Under the pieces are notes generated by a model, which was not told where the DNA came from, searched no databases, and saw only the letters and a program-made list of their open reading frames with translations. From the NCBI GenBank assembly GCA_025146135.1, contig CP102255.1, forward strand, positions 1 through 64,000: 64,000 nt of DNA, given 5' to 3'. A program made the position numbers and the translations under genes. Position 1 is the stretch's first letter, and the number at the start of each line of letters is the position of its first letter. The DNA comes from Anaerotruncus colihominis. Its GTDB lineage: Bacteria > Bacillota > Clostridia > Oscillospirales > Ruminococcaceae. Positions 20,013-29,110 of the stretch are shown piece after piece.

Positions 20013-20606
20013 ATGATTAAAAATATTATTTTTGATATGGGAAATGTGCTGATGCGGTTTGATCCCATGGCGCTGGCCTCTCATTTCGCCAGCAGCCAGG
20101 AGGATCAAAAGCTGTTATGTGAGCATGTGTTCTCCGGACCAGAGTGGTATGCGCTTGACGCAGGGTCCATTGATGAGGAGGATGCGCTTTCCAGTATCCT
20201 GTCCATGATGCCGGATCGCCTGCATGCCGCGGCAGAGGAGGCGTTTCGCGGCTGGGACCGCTATTTCGGCCCGATTCAAGAGACAAATGATTACGCGCGT
20301 TCCCTCAAAGAACGGGGCTATAAGCTGTATCTGCTTTCAAACGCAGGCGTGCGCTTCGCGCGCTACCGTACGCGGATACCCGTATACGACTGCTTCGACG
20401 GCGTGATTGTATCAGCTTATGTCCGGCAGGTAAAGCCCGACCGCGCAATTTATGAAACGCTGTTTTCTACATACGAGCTTGAGCCAGCCGAATGCTTCTT
20501 TATTGACGACAACGAACAGAACATTGCCGCCGCACGGGACTGCGGTATGCAGGGGTTGGTGTTCACCGGTCCCGGCCCCCTTCCCTCCTTTCCCCCGCTT
20601 TTTTGA
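20013..20606 (+). CDS. HAD-family phosphatase
   Basis: A haloacid-dehalogenase-type hydrolase of 197 residues. The nucleophile motif reads FDMGNVL (Asp8), with Gly-Asn replacing the more common second Asp as in YihX-like sugar phosphatases. Motif II is LLSNAG, motif III the Lys in VKPDRAIYE, and motif IV FFIDDNEQN. ATG 20013 is preferred (AAAGGGG 7 bases upstream); ATG 20007 adds two residues. The last codons, PPLF-stop, lie within a family A repeat hairpin. The substrate is unknown; glucose-1-phosphate is one option. Confidence 0.85.
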   Translation: MIKNIIFDMGNVLMRFDPMALASHFASSQEDQKLLCEHVFSGPEWYALDAGSIDEEDALSSILSMMPDRLHAAAEEAFRGWDRYFGPIQETNDYARSLKERGYKLYLLSNAGVRFARYRTRIPVYDCFDGVIVSAYVRQVKPDRAIYETLFSTYELEPAECFFIDDNEQNIAAARDCGMQGLVFTGPGPLPSFPPLF

Positions 20607-20668
20607 AACTTACCTTTTTTGAAAAAAAGGTAAGCCAAAAAACTTTAATCGGCTGCGCCGCGAACAGC
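20595..20668 (-). repeat. Family A hairpin repeat overlapping the HAD gene stop
   Basis: Inverted orientation: the hairpin side (CTTACCTTTTTTGAAAAAAAG) abuts the HAD stop, followed by ACTTTAATCGGCTGCGCCGC. The T-run TTTTTTGA supplies the TGA stop codon. Confidence 0.75.
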
Positions 20669-20714
20669 GGGGATGGCTCCGGCACTGAAATGGATTGCGC
20701 TGCAAACGGTGAAA

Positions 20715-20745
20715 ACAAAAACTGCGTCCCGCATAAACGGGACGC
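20715..20745 (-). terminator. Terminator of the DEAD-box helicase gene
   Basis: Minus strand: GCGTCCCG stem, loop TTTATG, CGGGACGC, then AGTTTTTG. It lies 20-50 bases past the helicase stop. Confidence 0.85.
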
Positions 20746-20766
20746 GGTGCGGCTGACCGTCCGCCT

Positions 20767-21918
20767 TTACGGCTGGAACAACCCCTTTTCCACCAACTCG
20801 CCAGATTCGTTGAATTCAAGCTCCATAACGCGTGAGCGTGTGTAACGAATAATGGGACGCAGGCGCGGCAGCTCGTCGCGCCCGTAGAAAATATAGGAGA
20901 CCCCTTCCTTTTTGGCGCGGCCCGTGCGGCCGATGCGGTGGAGATAGTATTCGTTTTCAAGCGGGATTTCGTAATTAAAGACCGCGTCAACATCGAGAAC
21001 ATCGATACCGCGCGCTGCCACGTCGGTTGCGACAAGGACGCTGATCTCGCCGGAACGGAACCGGGCCATAATCTGGTTGCGCTCGGATTGGCGCATGTCG
21101 CCGTTGAGGCAATCGGCATTGAAGCCGCGTTCACGCAGCAAATTGCTCAGGCTTGCGGTTGAATATTTGGTATTGCAGAAAATCATGACCTTGTGAAAAT
21201 CGTTCGCCTCAAGGATGTAACACAGGTCGGCGAGCTTTTGGCGGCCGACGCTCTCGAGCATATACTGATGGATTTTCGGCTGGCTTTCCTTGACCGGCTC
21301 GACCGTCAGCTCGACGGTGTCGCGCTGATAAAGCCAACCGATATCCATTACCTCGCGGGAAATGGTCGCGGAAAACATGACCATCTGACGCTCCTTCGGC
21401 AGGCGATCCAGGATTTTGCATACGTCCTTATAAAATCCCATGTCGAGCATCTCGTCGGCCTCGTCAAGCACAGCGATCGACACCTTGGAAAGGTTGATCG
21501 TGCGGCGGTGCATGTGGTCAAGCATTCGGCCCGGCGTTGCAACGACGATCTGCGCGCCGCGCTTTAAGGCGTTGATCTGCCTGTCGATCTGCTGCCCGCC
21601 GTATACCGCCGCGACCCGCACCTGCGGACGAAAATGCGCAAGCTCGCGCAATTCGTCCACAATCTGCGTGCAAAGCTCGCGCGTCGGGCAGAGCACAACC
21701 GCCTGCACAGCCAGAGCAGACGGGTCGATTTTTTCCATAATCGGCACGCCGAACGCGCACGTTTTACCGGTGCCTGTCGGCGCCTTGGCAATGATCTCGC
21801 GCCCTTCAAGCATGACAGGGATCGCCTTTTCCTGTATTTCAGTCAACTCCGTAAAGCCCATGCGCTCCACGGCCTTCAATGTTTCCTCCGAAAGCAATAA
21901 ATCGCTGTACTGCGCCAT
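20767..21918 (-). CDS. DEAD-box RNA helicase, compact form
   Basis: ATP-dependent RNA helicase of 383 residues. Q-motif region GFTELTEIQ, Walker A APTGTGKT (46-53), PTRELC, DEAD box VLDEADEMLDMG, SAT motif and HRIGRTGR are all present. There is no C-terminal RNA-binding extension, so it is a bare helicase core close to eIF4A/CshA cores in size. ATG 21918 has AGGGAG upstream. It is likely involved in ribosome assembly or cold-related RNA remodelling; this is a family inference. Its promoter region contains the 109-bp array shared with cinA. Confidence 0.93.
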   Translation of the reverse strand: MAQYSDLLLSEETLKAVERMGFTELTEIQEKAIPVMLEGREIIAKAPTGTGKTCAFGVPIMEKIDPSALAVQAVVLCPTRELCTQIVDELRELAHFRPQVRVAAVYGGQQIDRQINALKRGAQIVVATPGRMLDHMHRRTINLSKVSIAVLDEADEMLDMGFYKDVCKILDRLPKERQMVMFSATISREVMDIGWLYQRDTVELTVEPVKESQPKIHQYMLESVGRQKLADLCYILEANDFHKVMIFCNTKYSTASLSNLLRERGFNADCLNGDMRQSERNQIMARFRSGEISVLVATDVAARGIDVLDVDAVFNYEIPLENEYYLHRIGRTGRAKKEGVSYIFYGRDELPRLRPIIRYTRSRVMELEFNESGELVEKGLFQP

Positions 21919-21990
21919 GTTCTGATTCTCCCTTTGTCCTGTGCAGGCCTCCGGCTGCATTTTTTTGCATACCACCCCGATTATAGAAAT

Positions 21991-22020
21991 AGTATACCAC
22001 ACAGCCTGTCTCCGCGTAAA
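21991..22020 (-). promoter_or_regulatory. Possible promoter of the helicase gene
   Basis: Minus strand TTTACG (22015-22020), 18-base spacer, TATACT (21991-21996). Confidence 0.4.
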
Positions 22021-22092
22021 GGGCTATCAGTGTGGTGAAGCATCAAATTACAAAATTTTTCCGAATATTCGCTATAGGGCTTCATTCTGTGG

Positions 22093-22740
22093 TATAATAA
22101 CCGCAGAGCGGTTATTATACCGGGTTATGCCCAGCGGCTCGCCGCTTGCGCGGCAACCGCCTTTTGATGGGCAATTATACCATGCCGCTTCGCGGACATG
22201 GTATAATAACCGCAGAGCGGTTATTATACCGGGTTATGCCCAGCGGCTCGCCGCTTGCGCGGCAACCGCCTTTTGATGGGCAATTATACCATGCCGCTTC
22301 GCGGACATGGTATAATAACCGCAGAGCGGTTATTATACCGGGTTATGCCCAGCGGCTCGCCGCTTGCGCGGCAACCGCCTTTTGATGGGCAATTATACCA
22401 TGCCGCTTCGCGGACATGGTATAATAACCGCAGAGCGGTTATTATACCGGGTTATGCCCAGCGGCTCGCCGCTTGCGCGGCAACCGCCTTTTGATGGGCA
22501 ATTATACCATGCCGCTTCGCGGACATGGTATAATAACCGCAGAGCGGTTATTATACCGGGTTATGCCCAGCGGCTCGCCGCTTGCGCGGCAACCGCCTTT
22601 TGATGGGCAATTATACCATGCCGCTTCGCGGACATGGTATAATAACCGCAGAGCGGTTATTATACCGGGTTATGCCCAGCGGCTCACCGCTTGCGCGGCA
22701 ACCGCCTTCTGATGGGCAATTATACCATGCCGCTTCGCGG
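22093..22740. repeat. Tandem array of six 109-bp structured repeats
   Basis: Units start at 22093, 22202, 22311, 22420, 22529 and 22638. The first five look identical and the sixth has two substitutions and a clipped end. Each unit contains the perfect palindrome TATAATAACCGC-AGA-complement, a GC-rich foldback around CAGCGGCTCGCCGC, and a second palindrome TATACCATGCCGC-TTC-GCGGACATGGTATA. The array lies between divergent DEAD helicase and cinA genes. No unique spacers are present, so it is not CRISPR. Short reading frames in it are by-products of the repeat. Confidence 0.95.
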
Positions 22741-22843
22741 CAGACAAGCCCGAAGGGACTGGCCGCCGCGGCGCCATAACGGCGGAGCAAACAGCTCTGC
22801 TGTGCATATGTCCCGATTTTATCAATTGAAAGGCCTGATTCCA

Positions 22844-24103
22844 GTGAACGCTTCTGCTGAAATTTTGTGCATCGGCACAGAGATTCTGCTTGGAAACATT
22901 GTCAACACCAATTCGCGGGAGATTTCCTGCGGGCTTGCGGAGCTTGGCGTCGGCGTCTACCGGCACACGGTTGTCGGGGACAATCCCGAGCGCCTGCGCG
23001 AGGCGCTCGCCGCGGCGTTTGAACGCAGCTCCATTGTGATTACGACAGGCGGCCTTGGGCCGACCTACGACGATTTAAGCAAGGAAACGATCGCCGGTTA
23101 TTTCGGCGTGCCGCTGGAGCTGCACGAGCCGTCCTCCAGGCACCTGCACTGTTATTTCCATAAGGTGGGCCGCCAGATGACGGAAAACAACCTCAAACAG
23201 GCGATGATGCCGCGCGGCTGTATCGTTCTGGAAAACCACAACGGCACCGCTCCGGGCGCGATTGTGGAGGGCGGCGGGAAAACCGCGATCATGCTGCCAG
23301 GTCCTCCGCGCGAGATGCTGCCGATGTTCCGCGAGCAGGTCATGCCCTATCTGGCTCGCCGCTCCGATCATGTGCTTGTATCGCACAGCATTCACTTTTT
23401 CGGCATCGGCGAAAGCGCGCTCGAAGCGCAGCTGCGCGATGAGATGGAGCGGATGGAGAACCCGACGCTCGCGCCGTATGCCAAGGACGGCGAGGTGATG
23501 CTGCGCGTCACAGCCCGCGCGCATACAAAGCAGGAGGCGGAGGAGATGACCGCGCCTGTTGTGCAGTCGCTTTGCGAGCGTTTTTCGCAGTATATTTATG
23601 GCGTCGATGTGGGCGATTTGCAGACGGCCGCTGTGCGCGCGCTCACGGAGAAGGGGTTAAAGGCGGCCTGTGCTGAAAGCTGCACGGGCGGCTATGTATC
23701 CAAGCGGCTGACCGATGTGCCCGGCTGCTCGGCCGTTTTCGACTGCGGCGTTACAAGTTATGCCAACGAGATCAAGGAACGCGTGCTCGGCGTCGCGCGC
23801 GAGACGCTTGCGCGGTATGGCGCTGTCTCAGAACAGACGGCGCGTGAAATGGCCGACGGCGTCCGGCGGCTGGCCGGGGCTGATATCGGCGTTTCGACAA
23901 CCGGCGTCGCCGGACCCGGCGGCGGCACCGAAGAAAAGCCGGTGGGGCTGGTGTACGTGGCGGTGAGCAGCGAGTGGTACAGCGATGTGAAAGAGCTTCG
24001 TCTCGGACGCGGGATTGAGACGGGCGAGCGCGATTATATCCGCTATATTGCCGCGTCGCACGCGCTCTCCATGCTGCTGGAAGCCGCTGCGAAAAAACCG
24101 TGA
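22844..24103 (+). CDS. cinA: CinA family protein (nicotinamide-nucleotide amidase/pyrophosphatase type)
   Basis: Two-domain protein of 419 residues. The N-terminal MoCF/COG1058 domain starts ASAEILCIGTEILLGNIVNT with GGLGPTYDD. The C-terminal amidase domain carries AESCTGGYVSKRLTDVPG and GVAGPGGGTEEKPVG. The family cleans up NMN and ADP-ribose derivatives in pyridine-nucleotide recycling. GTG 22844 gives the standard N-terminus and has GAAAGG upstream; ATG 22808 lacks an RBS and would run back toward the repeat array. Its stop overlaps the start of the deoxyinosine glycosylase gene. Confidence 0.93.
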   Translation: MNASAEILCIGTEILLGNIVNTNSREISCGLAELGVGVYRHTVVGDNPERLREALAAAFERSSIVITTGGLGPTYDDLSKETIAGYFGVPLELHEPSSRHLHCYFHKVGRQMTENNLKQAMMPRGCIVLENHNGTAPGAIVEGGGKTAIMLPGPPREMLPMFREQVMPYLARRSDHVLVSHSIHFFGIGESALEAQLRDEMERMENPTLAPYAKDGEVMLRVTARAHTKQEAEEMTAPVVQSLCERFSQYIYGVDVGDLQTAAVRALTEKGLKAACAESCTGGYVSKRLTDVPGCSAVFDCGVTSYANEIKERVLGVARETLARYGAVSEQTAREMADGVRRLAGADIGVSTTGVAGPGGGTEEKPVGLVYVAVSSEWYSDVKELRLGRGIETGERDYIRYIAASHALSMLLEAAAKKP

Positions 24104-24624
24104 GCGGCGCTATGCCGTCTGGCGCGTCCGCCGCGCGGCTTGTCCATACGATTGCGCCGGTCTATGACGCGCGCTCGCGCGTGCTGCTGCTCGGCACCTT
24201 TCCGTCGCCCAAATCGCGCGCGTCCGGCTTCTTTTACGGCCATCCGCAAAACCGTTTCTGGCGCGTGATGGCGGCTGTTTTGGACGTACCTGCGCCGCGT
24301 TCGAACGAAGAAAAAGCCGCCCTGATGTTAAGCCGGCGCATCGCGCTGTGGGACGTGCTGCAATCGTGCGGGATTACCGGCGCAAGCGACGCGTCGATTA
24401 AAGACCCAAAGCCAAACGACCTTTCCCCGATTCTGCGCGCGGGCGATATCCGTGCGATTTTTACAACTGGAAAAAAGGCATTTGATCTATACGAAAAGTA
24501 TATAAAATCTGCGACAGGCATCCCGGCCGCCGCCCTGCCGTCGACAAGCCCGGCCAACTGCGCCTGTTCGTTCGACCGGCTGTGCGAGGCATACCGGGTC
24601 ATCCTGCCGTATTTGGAGGACTGA
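24100..24624 (+). CDS. DNA-deoxyinosine glycosylase (MUG-like, UDG superfamily)
   Basis: Removes hypoxanthine (deaminated adenine) from DNA. The 174-residue protein shows UDG-superfamily motifs: LLGTFPSPKSRASGFFYGHP followed by QNRFW, and LPSTSPANC near the end. It starts with GTG overlapping the cinA stop (GTGA), or with ATG 24112; I list the overlapping start because of coupling. LuxS follows after 6 bases. Confidence 0.87.
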   Translation: MSGAMPSGASAARLVHTIAPVYDARSRVLLLGTFPSPKSRASGFFYGHPQNRFWRVMAAVLDVPAPRSNEEKAALMLSRRIALWDVLQSCGITGASDASIKDPKPNDLSPILRAGDIRAIFTTGKKAFDLYEKYIKSATGIPAAALPSTSPANCACSFDRLCEAYRVILPYLED

Positions 24625-24630
24625 TTATCA

Positions 24631-25092
24631 ATGGAACGAATTGCAAGCTTTTCCGTCGATCACACCAAACTGAAACCTGGACTTTATGTCTCGCGCATCG
24701 ACGGCGATGTTGTTACATACGACATCCGTATGCGCAGACCAAACGCCGGCAGTTATCTTTCCAATGGCGTGCTGCACACGTATGAGCATTTATTCGCGAC
24801 GTACGTGCGCAACACGTCCTATGGCGACCGCATCATCTATGTGGGGCCGATGGGCTGCCGTACAGGCTTTTATTTTCTGACGCGCGACAGCATTTCCAGG
24901 CAGGAGGTGATCGATCTGCTCAAGCAGACGTTCGCTTTTATCGCGTCGTATGAGGGCGAGATCCCCGGCGCGGCCGAGGCGGAATGCGGAAATTACCGCG
25001 AGCACGATCTTGCGGGCGCGCGCAAAGCCGCGGAGGAAATGCAGGCGGTCCTCGCAGACTGGACGCCGGAAAAAATGGAATACGAGGCGTAG
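24631..25092 (+). CDS. luxS: S-ribosylhomocysteine lyase LuxS
   Basis: Cleaves S-ribosylhomocysteine to homocysteine and DPD, the AI-2 precursor, in the activated methyl cycle. The metal site is visible as HTYEH (His49, His53) and Cys119, with the catalytic Cys76 in GPMGC and Glu52. The 153 residues are the normal size. No Pfs or other methyl-cycle gene is adjacent; it sits among DNA-repair genes. Confidence 0.95.
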   Translation: MERIASFSVDHTKLKPGLYVSRIDGDVVTYDIRMRRPNAGSYLSNGVLHTYEHLFATYVRNTSYGDRIIYVGPMGCRTGFYFLTRDSISRQEVIDLLKQTFAFIASYEGEIPGAAEAECGNYREHDLAGARKAAEEMQAVLADWTPEKMEYEA

Positions 25093-25095
25093 GCT

Positions 25096-25440
25096 GTGAC
25101 ACGGCGGGAGCTGTTGGAGCGCTGCTTATGCTTTCCGGATGTTTATGAGGATCAGCCGTTTGAGGACCCGAACTGGACGGCGGTGCGCCGATGCGCGAAC
25201 CGGCGCTGTTACGCGCTTGTTTTTGAACGTGACGGGAAATTGTGCCTGAATCTCAAATGTGAGCCGATGCAGGCTCAGTTCTGGCGGCAGGTGTATCCTC
25301 AGGTGGCGCCCGGCTACCATATGAACAAGACGCATTGGAACACAGTGACGCTGAACGCGGGACTGGACGACGATGCGCTCGACGGCATGATCGCCCACAG
25401 TTATGATCTGACGGCCCCAAAGGAGAGGAAAAGACGATGA
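25096..25440 (+). CDS. MmcQ/YjbR family protein
   Basis: A 114-residue protein of the YjbR double-wing DNA-binding-fold family. It starts with GTG and shows MTRRELLERCLCFPDVYEDQ, LCLNLKCEP and the conserved HMNKTHWNTV core. Its stop overlaps the AlkD start by 4 bases (ATGA), so it is coupled to a DNA repair gene. The family has no firm biochemical role; DNA binding is suggested by the fold only. Confidence 0.85.
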   Translation: MTRRELLERCLCFPDVYEDQPFEDPNWTAVRRCANRRCYALVFERDGKLCLNLKCEPMQAQFWRQVYPQVAPGYHMNKTHWNTVTLNAGLDDDALDGMIAHSYDLTAPKERKRR

Positions 25441-26147
25441 CTCCACAGGATTACGAGGCCCTGCAGGCGCGCCTCCGATCGTTGGCGGATCCGGCCTATC
25501 AGGCGTTTCAGCAAAAACTGGTGCCTGATGTGACAAACCTGCTCGGCGTGCGTGTCCCGGCGCTGCGCCAGCTCGCGCGCGAGCTGGTTCGCGGCGATTG
25601 GCGCGGTTATCTTGAGGCGGCGCGCCACGACACCTATGAGGAGACGATGCTCCAGGGACTTGTGCTCGGCTGTGCAAGGATGGAGCAGAACGAGCTGTTT
25701 GCGCGTTTGGCGGCGTTTGTGCCGCACATTGACAATTGGGCTGTCTGCGACGTTACCTGTGGCGGTCTGCGCGCCGTGGGCAAATGCCGGGAACAGGCAG
25801 CCGGTTTTTTGACGCCGTATCTGTCTGCGCCGCGTGAATTCGACGTGCGTTTCGGCGTTGTGATGCTGATGGACCATTTTATCGACGAAGCGTATATCGA
25901 CCGTGTTTTGGAATGGTTGGCCGGAGTGCGTCATGAAGGCTATTATGTCAAAATGGGCGTGGCTTGGGCGCTGTCGGTCTGTTTTATTAAATTTCCGCGG
26001 CGGACAGCCGTTCTGCTGGAAAGCGGGCGGCTGGATGAACAGACTCTGCGTATGGCCGCGCAGAAGCTGCTTGACTCAAACCGTGTCGGCGCGGAAGTAA
26101 AGGCGGAGATCCGCACGCGGCGCGCTGATCGGAAAAAAAGTCAATAA
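25437..26147 (+). CDS. DNA alkylation repair glycosylase, AlkD-like
   Basis: HEAT-repeat DNA glycosylase family for alkylated bases, 236 residues. AlkD-type features include the N-terminal LLGVRVPALRQLARELVRG and the central HIDNWAVCDVTCG, carrying the functionally important Trp-Asp region, then GVVMLMDHFIDEAYID. It closes the run cinA-glycosylase-luxS-yjbR-alkD. The strong hairpin at 26152-26190 probably ends this operon. Confidence 0.88.
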   Translation: MTPQDYEALQARLRSLADPAYQAFQQKLVPDVTNLLGVRVPALRQLARELVRGDWRGYLEAARHDTYEETMLQGLVLGCARMEQNELFARLAAFVPHIDNWAVCDVTCGGLRAVGKCREQAAGFLTPYLSAPREFDVRFGVVMLMDHFIDEAYIDRVLEWLAGVRHEGYYVKMGVAWALSVCFIKFPRRTAVLLESGRLDEQTLRMAAQKLLDSNRVGAEVKAEIRTRRADRKKSQ

Positions 26148-26151
26148 AACG

Positions 26152-26190
26152 GAAACAAGCGGGCCGTTGCGACGCAGCCCGCTTGTTTCA
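26152..26190 (+). terminator. Terminator after the alkD-like gene
   Basis: Stem AACAAGCGGGC / GCCCGCTTGTT, 12-base loop, followed by TCAC. The remaining gap to 26366 has no supported gene. Confidence 0.75.
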
Positions 26191-26366
26191 CTATATAAGA
26201 GTGTGGAAGAGAGAAGTAAGCGCGATTGTTACCTGTCCGATACTACAATAAGTATAGCATAATTTTCCAAAAATGCAAGCCCTATATGTGAAAATGAACC
26301 AATTTTATGTGGATGAATACCCTGAAAAGCTGGTGGAATTGATGTACAGCGAAAGGAGTTTTCAGT

Positions 26367-27077
26367 ATGGAACAAAACGAAGCCCTCAAGCGCATGATTG
26401 GCGAAAGCCGCCGGATTGTTTTCTTTGGAGGAGCGGGTGTGTCAACAGAAAGCGGCATTCCGGACTTTCGCAGCGCGGATGGACTTTACAGACAAAAATG
26501 GCGTTATCCGCCGGAAACAATTGTCAGCCATACCTTTTTCATGGAGCGCCCGGAGGAGTTCTTTGCATTTTACCGGGAGAAAATGCTCGCGCCCGACGCG
26601 CGCCCGAATGCGGCGCATAAAGCCCTGGCGCATCTGGAGTCGGAAGGAAAGCTGACGGCTGTCGTCACGCAGAACATCGACGGCCTGCATCAAGCCGCGG
26701 GCAGCAAAAATGTGCTGGAGCTGCACGGCTCGGTTCACCGCAACCATTGTATGCGCTGCGGAAAATTTTACGATTTACACGCGGTTCTGGACGCGCCGGG
26801 CGTGCCGGTCTGTTCCTGTGGCGGCACGATCAAGCCCGACGTTGTGCTCTATGAGGAGCAGCTCGACGAGACGGTGCTCATGGGTGCGGTCGAGGCGCTC
26901 TCCCAGGCGGATCTTTTGATCGTCGGCGGCACTTCCCTGGCCGTTTATCCGGCCGCGGGGCTTGTGCGCTACTGCAAAGGCCGCCTTGCCGTCATCAATA
27001 TGTCGCCCACGCCGCTCGACGCAGGCGCGGATCTGCTGATTCAGGCGCCCATCGGCGAAACGCTCAAAGATTTTTGA
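26367..27077 (+). CDS. cobB: Sir2-family NAD-dependent protein deacylase
   Basis: Removes acyl groups from lysines using NAD. GAGVSTESGIPDFR is at 22-35, TQNIDGLH at 101-108, catalytic His120 lies in ELHGSVH, and zinc cysteines are at 128, 131, 149 and 151. At 236 residues it is a typical bacterial sirtuin. GAAAGGAG precedes the ATG. It appears monocistronic and is followed by tandem family A repeats. Confidence 0.94.
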   Translation: MEQNEALKRMIGESRRIVFFGGAGVSTESGIPDFRSADGLYRQKWRYPPETIVSHTFFMERPEEFFAFYREKMLAPDARPNAAHKALAHLESEGKLTAVVTQNIDGLHQAAGSKNVLELHGSVHRNHCMRCGKFYDLHAVLDAPGVPVCSCGGTIKPDVVLYEEQLDETVLMGAVEALSQADLLIVGGTSLAVYPAAGLVRYCKGRLAVINMSPTPLDAGADLLIQAPIGETLKDF

Positions 27078-27104
27078 CAGATTATGCCGCGTAAAACCTG
27101 ATTA

Positions 27105-27272
27105 CGCAGCGCCAAACCGGCTGTTCGCGGCGCAGCCTGTATCGACGCAGCGCCAAACCCACTGTTCGCGGCGCAGCCGGCTAAAGTTTTTCGCCGAGGC
27201 CTTTTTTCAAAAAGGCCGGAGCGCAGCCGATTAAAGTTTTTCGCTGAGGCCTTTTTTCAAAAAGGCCGGAAA
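27105..27272 (+). repeat. Family A repeats, tandem set before the WG lipoprotein
   Basis: One partial and two hairpin-bearing copies (hairpins GGCCTTTTTTCAAAAAGGCC near 27200 and 27250), with the cores GCGCAGCCGGCTAAAG and GCGCAGCCGATTAAAG. The gap to 27346 has no gene. Confidence 0.8.
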
Positions 27273-27346
27273 GCGGGGAAGAAATTGGAGGAAATGGGAC
27301 ACTGTATATACAGAGGGGCGGTTTGCCCCGGAAGGGAAGCATAACC

Positions 27347-29023
27347 ATGAAAAAACAAGCTGCTATTTTGCTCGCCGCCGCCCTGCTGCTGGCAGGCTGC
27401 CAGCCGGCGGCCCCGGCAAGCGCGCCGGTGCAGCCGGGCGCTTCGTCCGTCGCGGGCGCAGCGTCGGATGCGCAGGCACCCGGCGCGTCAGAGCAGGCGC
27501 CGCAGGAAGCGCCGCCTGCCAGCGCGTCTCAGTCCTCGCAGCCGCCTGCCAGCGCGCCGCAGCCGGATACGCCGCCGCAGGCTACGGCCGGAGCGATCAC
27601 GCTGCCGGAATCAATCGTGGAAACAGCCGCGGACGGTTACACGGCCGAGGCGCTGACGCCCGCGCAGTATGATCTGAATTTCCCGCTCAACCGCGGCGGA
27701 TTCCGCGGCTTTCAAACATGCGAGTTCTTTTTCCTTGGGCAGAATGGAAAGCTTGCAGTGGCCAACGCCAATGGCAAGCTGTTGACAGAGCCGCTTTATA
27801 CATCTGCGCTGGAGGGGTGGAATACCTTTCATGGGGTAATCCCGCTGACGCTCGACGGCAAAACCGGTGCGATTGATATGTCGGACGGCACGCAGCTCGC
27901 GCCGTTTGAATATGACGACGTCTGGTCGGCGGGCGGCGACGGCGGCGGATTGATACAGGTGCAGAAAGGGGATCAATACGAAATCATCGACCGCGACGGC
28001 AATTCACACTATTCATTTGAGCGCGGCGACGACTTCTATGCGCTGGGCAAACGCCATATCCTGTTTAAGGATGGAATGCTGCGTATTTATTCGAAGGAAT
28101 ACCAGCCGGTACAGAATTTTGCGGTTGAGGATATGCAGATCGTCTCCTGGAGCGGCTCGCCAAATTATTCAGGGCGCGACCTGCTGGCGGTGCAGATGAA
28201 CGGCGTATGGGCCTTGTGCGATACAGACGGCAAAATGCTGACCGATCCTGTGTATGAAAGCATCGGATCGTTTACCGGCGATTACGCGACTGTTGTGAAA
28301 AACGGAAAATACGGCGTCATCAATTACAAAGGCGCGGAAGTCATCAAGCCCGAGTGGGAGGAGCTGTATCTTTATGACGGCAGCGTAAGCGTCAGCAAGA
28401 ATGGCCGTTGGGGCTCGATTACAGATATCGACAGCGGCAAGATGTCAATTGATCCGGTATATGATTATGTTTCAGGGTTTGGCGATTATGGATATGCCTG
28501 CTTTGAAAAAGGCGGCCGCTACGGCGTCATTGACCGCAACGGCAACGAAATTGTTCCGGCCCGTTACGACGGTGAGGTTTTAACCGACGGCGCGAATCTG
28601 GACAAGGGGTATTATCTAATCAATGGCGGCGACGGTCCGTATTCTAGTTCGATTGTGGAGGGCGACGGGCGTGTGATTATCCCGTCCGACCATTTTATTG
28701 TGCCGGGGCAGGACGGTGAAAAATATAACCTGGTGCTCACTCCATCGGGCAAGTGGGGATATGCGGACGACCGCGGCCGTCTGCTGATCGACGCGCAGTA
28801 CGACAATGCAGACGCCTTTATCAAAGGCAAAAATGTTGCATTTGTCCAGAAGGATGGAAAAATCTGCATGATCAACCGCAAGGGCAACATAGTCCTGCAA
28901 ACGGTGTTCAGCGACCTGATCGGCTATAACCCTGACACAATGGTGTGCGCAATGGAATACACAGACGCCTCCGGCGCTGTAAAGGGCTGTCTTGTAAAGA
29001 TCGGCCTGCCGGAAAAATCATAG
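27347..29023 (+). CDS. WG-repeat lipoprotein
   Basis: Surface lipoprotein of 558 residues. The signal peptide ends at LLAGC, followed by an Ala/Pro/Gln/Ser-rich linker of about 75 residues. The remainder is built of WG-type beta repeats, seen as NGKYGVINYKG, NGRWGSITD, GGRYGVIDRNG, SGKWGYADDRG and DGKICMINRKG. Such repeats usually fold as propeller-like scaffolds; the ligand is unknown. GGAAGGGAAG precedes the ATG. A hairpin terminator and a second tandem array follow. Confidence 0.85.
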   Translation: MKKQAAILLAAALLLAGCQPAAPASAPVQPGASSVAGAASDAQAPGASEQAPQEAPPASASQSSQPPASAPQPDTPPQATAGAITLPESIVETAADGYTAEALTPAQYDLNFPLNRGGFRGFQTCEFFFLGQNGKLAVANANGKLLTEPLYTSALEGWNTFHGVIPLTLDGKTGAIDMSDGTQLAPFEYDDVWSAGGDGGGLIQVQKGDQYEIIDRDGNSHYSFERGDDFYALGKRHILFKDGMLRIYSKEYQPVQNFAVEDMQIVSWSGSPNYSGRDLLAVQMNGVWALCDTDGKMLTDPVYESIGSFTGDYATVVKNGKYGVINYKGAEVIKPEWEELYLYDGSVSVSKNGRWGSITDIDSGKMSIDPVYDYVSGFGDYGYACFEKGGRYGVIDRNGNEIVPARYDGEVLTDGANLDKGYYLINGGDGPYSSSIVEGDGRVIIPSDHFIVPGQDGEKYNLVLTPSGKWGYADDRGRLLIDAQYDNADAFIKGKNVAFVQKDGKICMINRKGNIVLQTVFSDLIGYNPDTMVCAMEYTDASGAVKGCLVKIGLPEKS

Positions 29024-29035
29024 CGATCTGACAAG

Positions 29036-29073
29036 GACGCTCGGCCCGTGCTTTTGCGCGGCCGGGCGTCTTT
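29036..29073 (+). terminator. Terminator after the WG lipoprotein gene
   Basis: Stem GACGCTCGGCC / GGCCGGGCGTC (one G-T pair), loop rich in T, ending TTT. Confidence 0.7.
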
Positions 29074-29110
29074 GTGCGGCGTACACATTGCAAATGCACG
29101 CGTTTTCTGG

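Noticed and set aside
22146..22740. Repeated 79-codon frames in the tandem array
   Set aside because: They arise because the repeat lacks stops in one frame across the 109-bp units. There is no RBS and the translation has no independent support.
22093..22740. CRISPR array
   Set aside because: All unit positions are identical, there are no variable spacers, the unit is 109 bp, and no cas genes are nearby.
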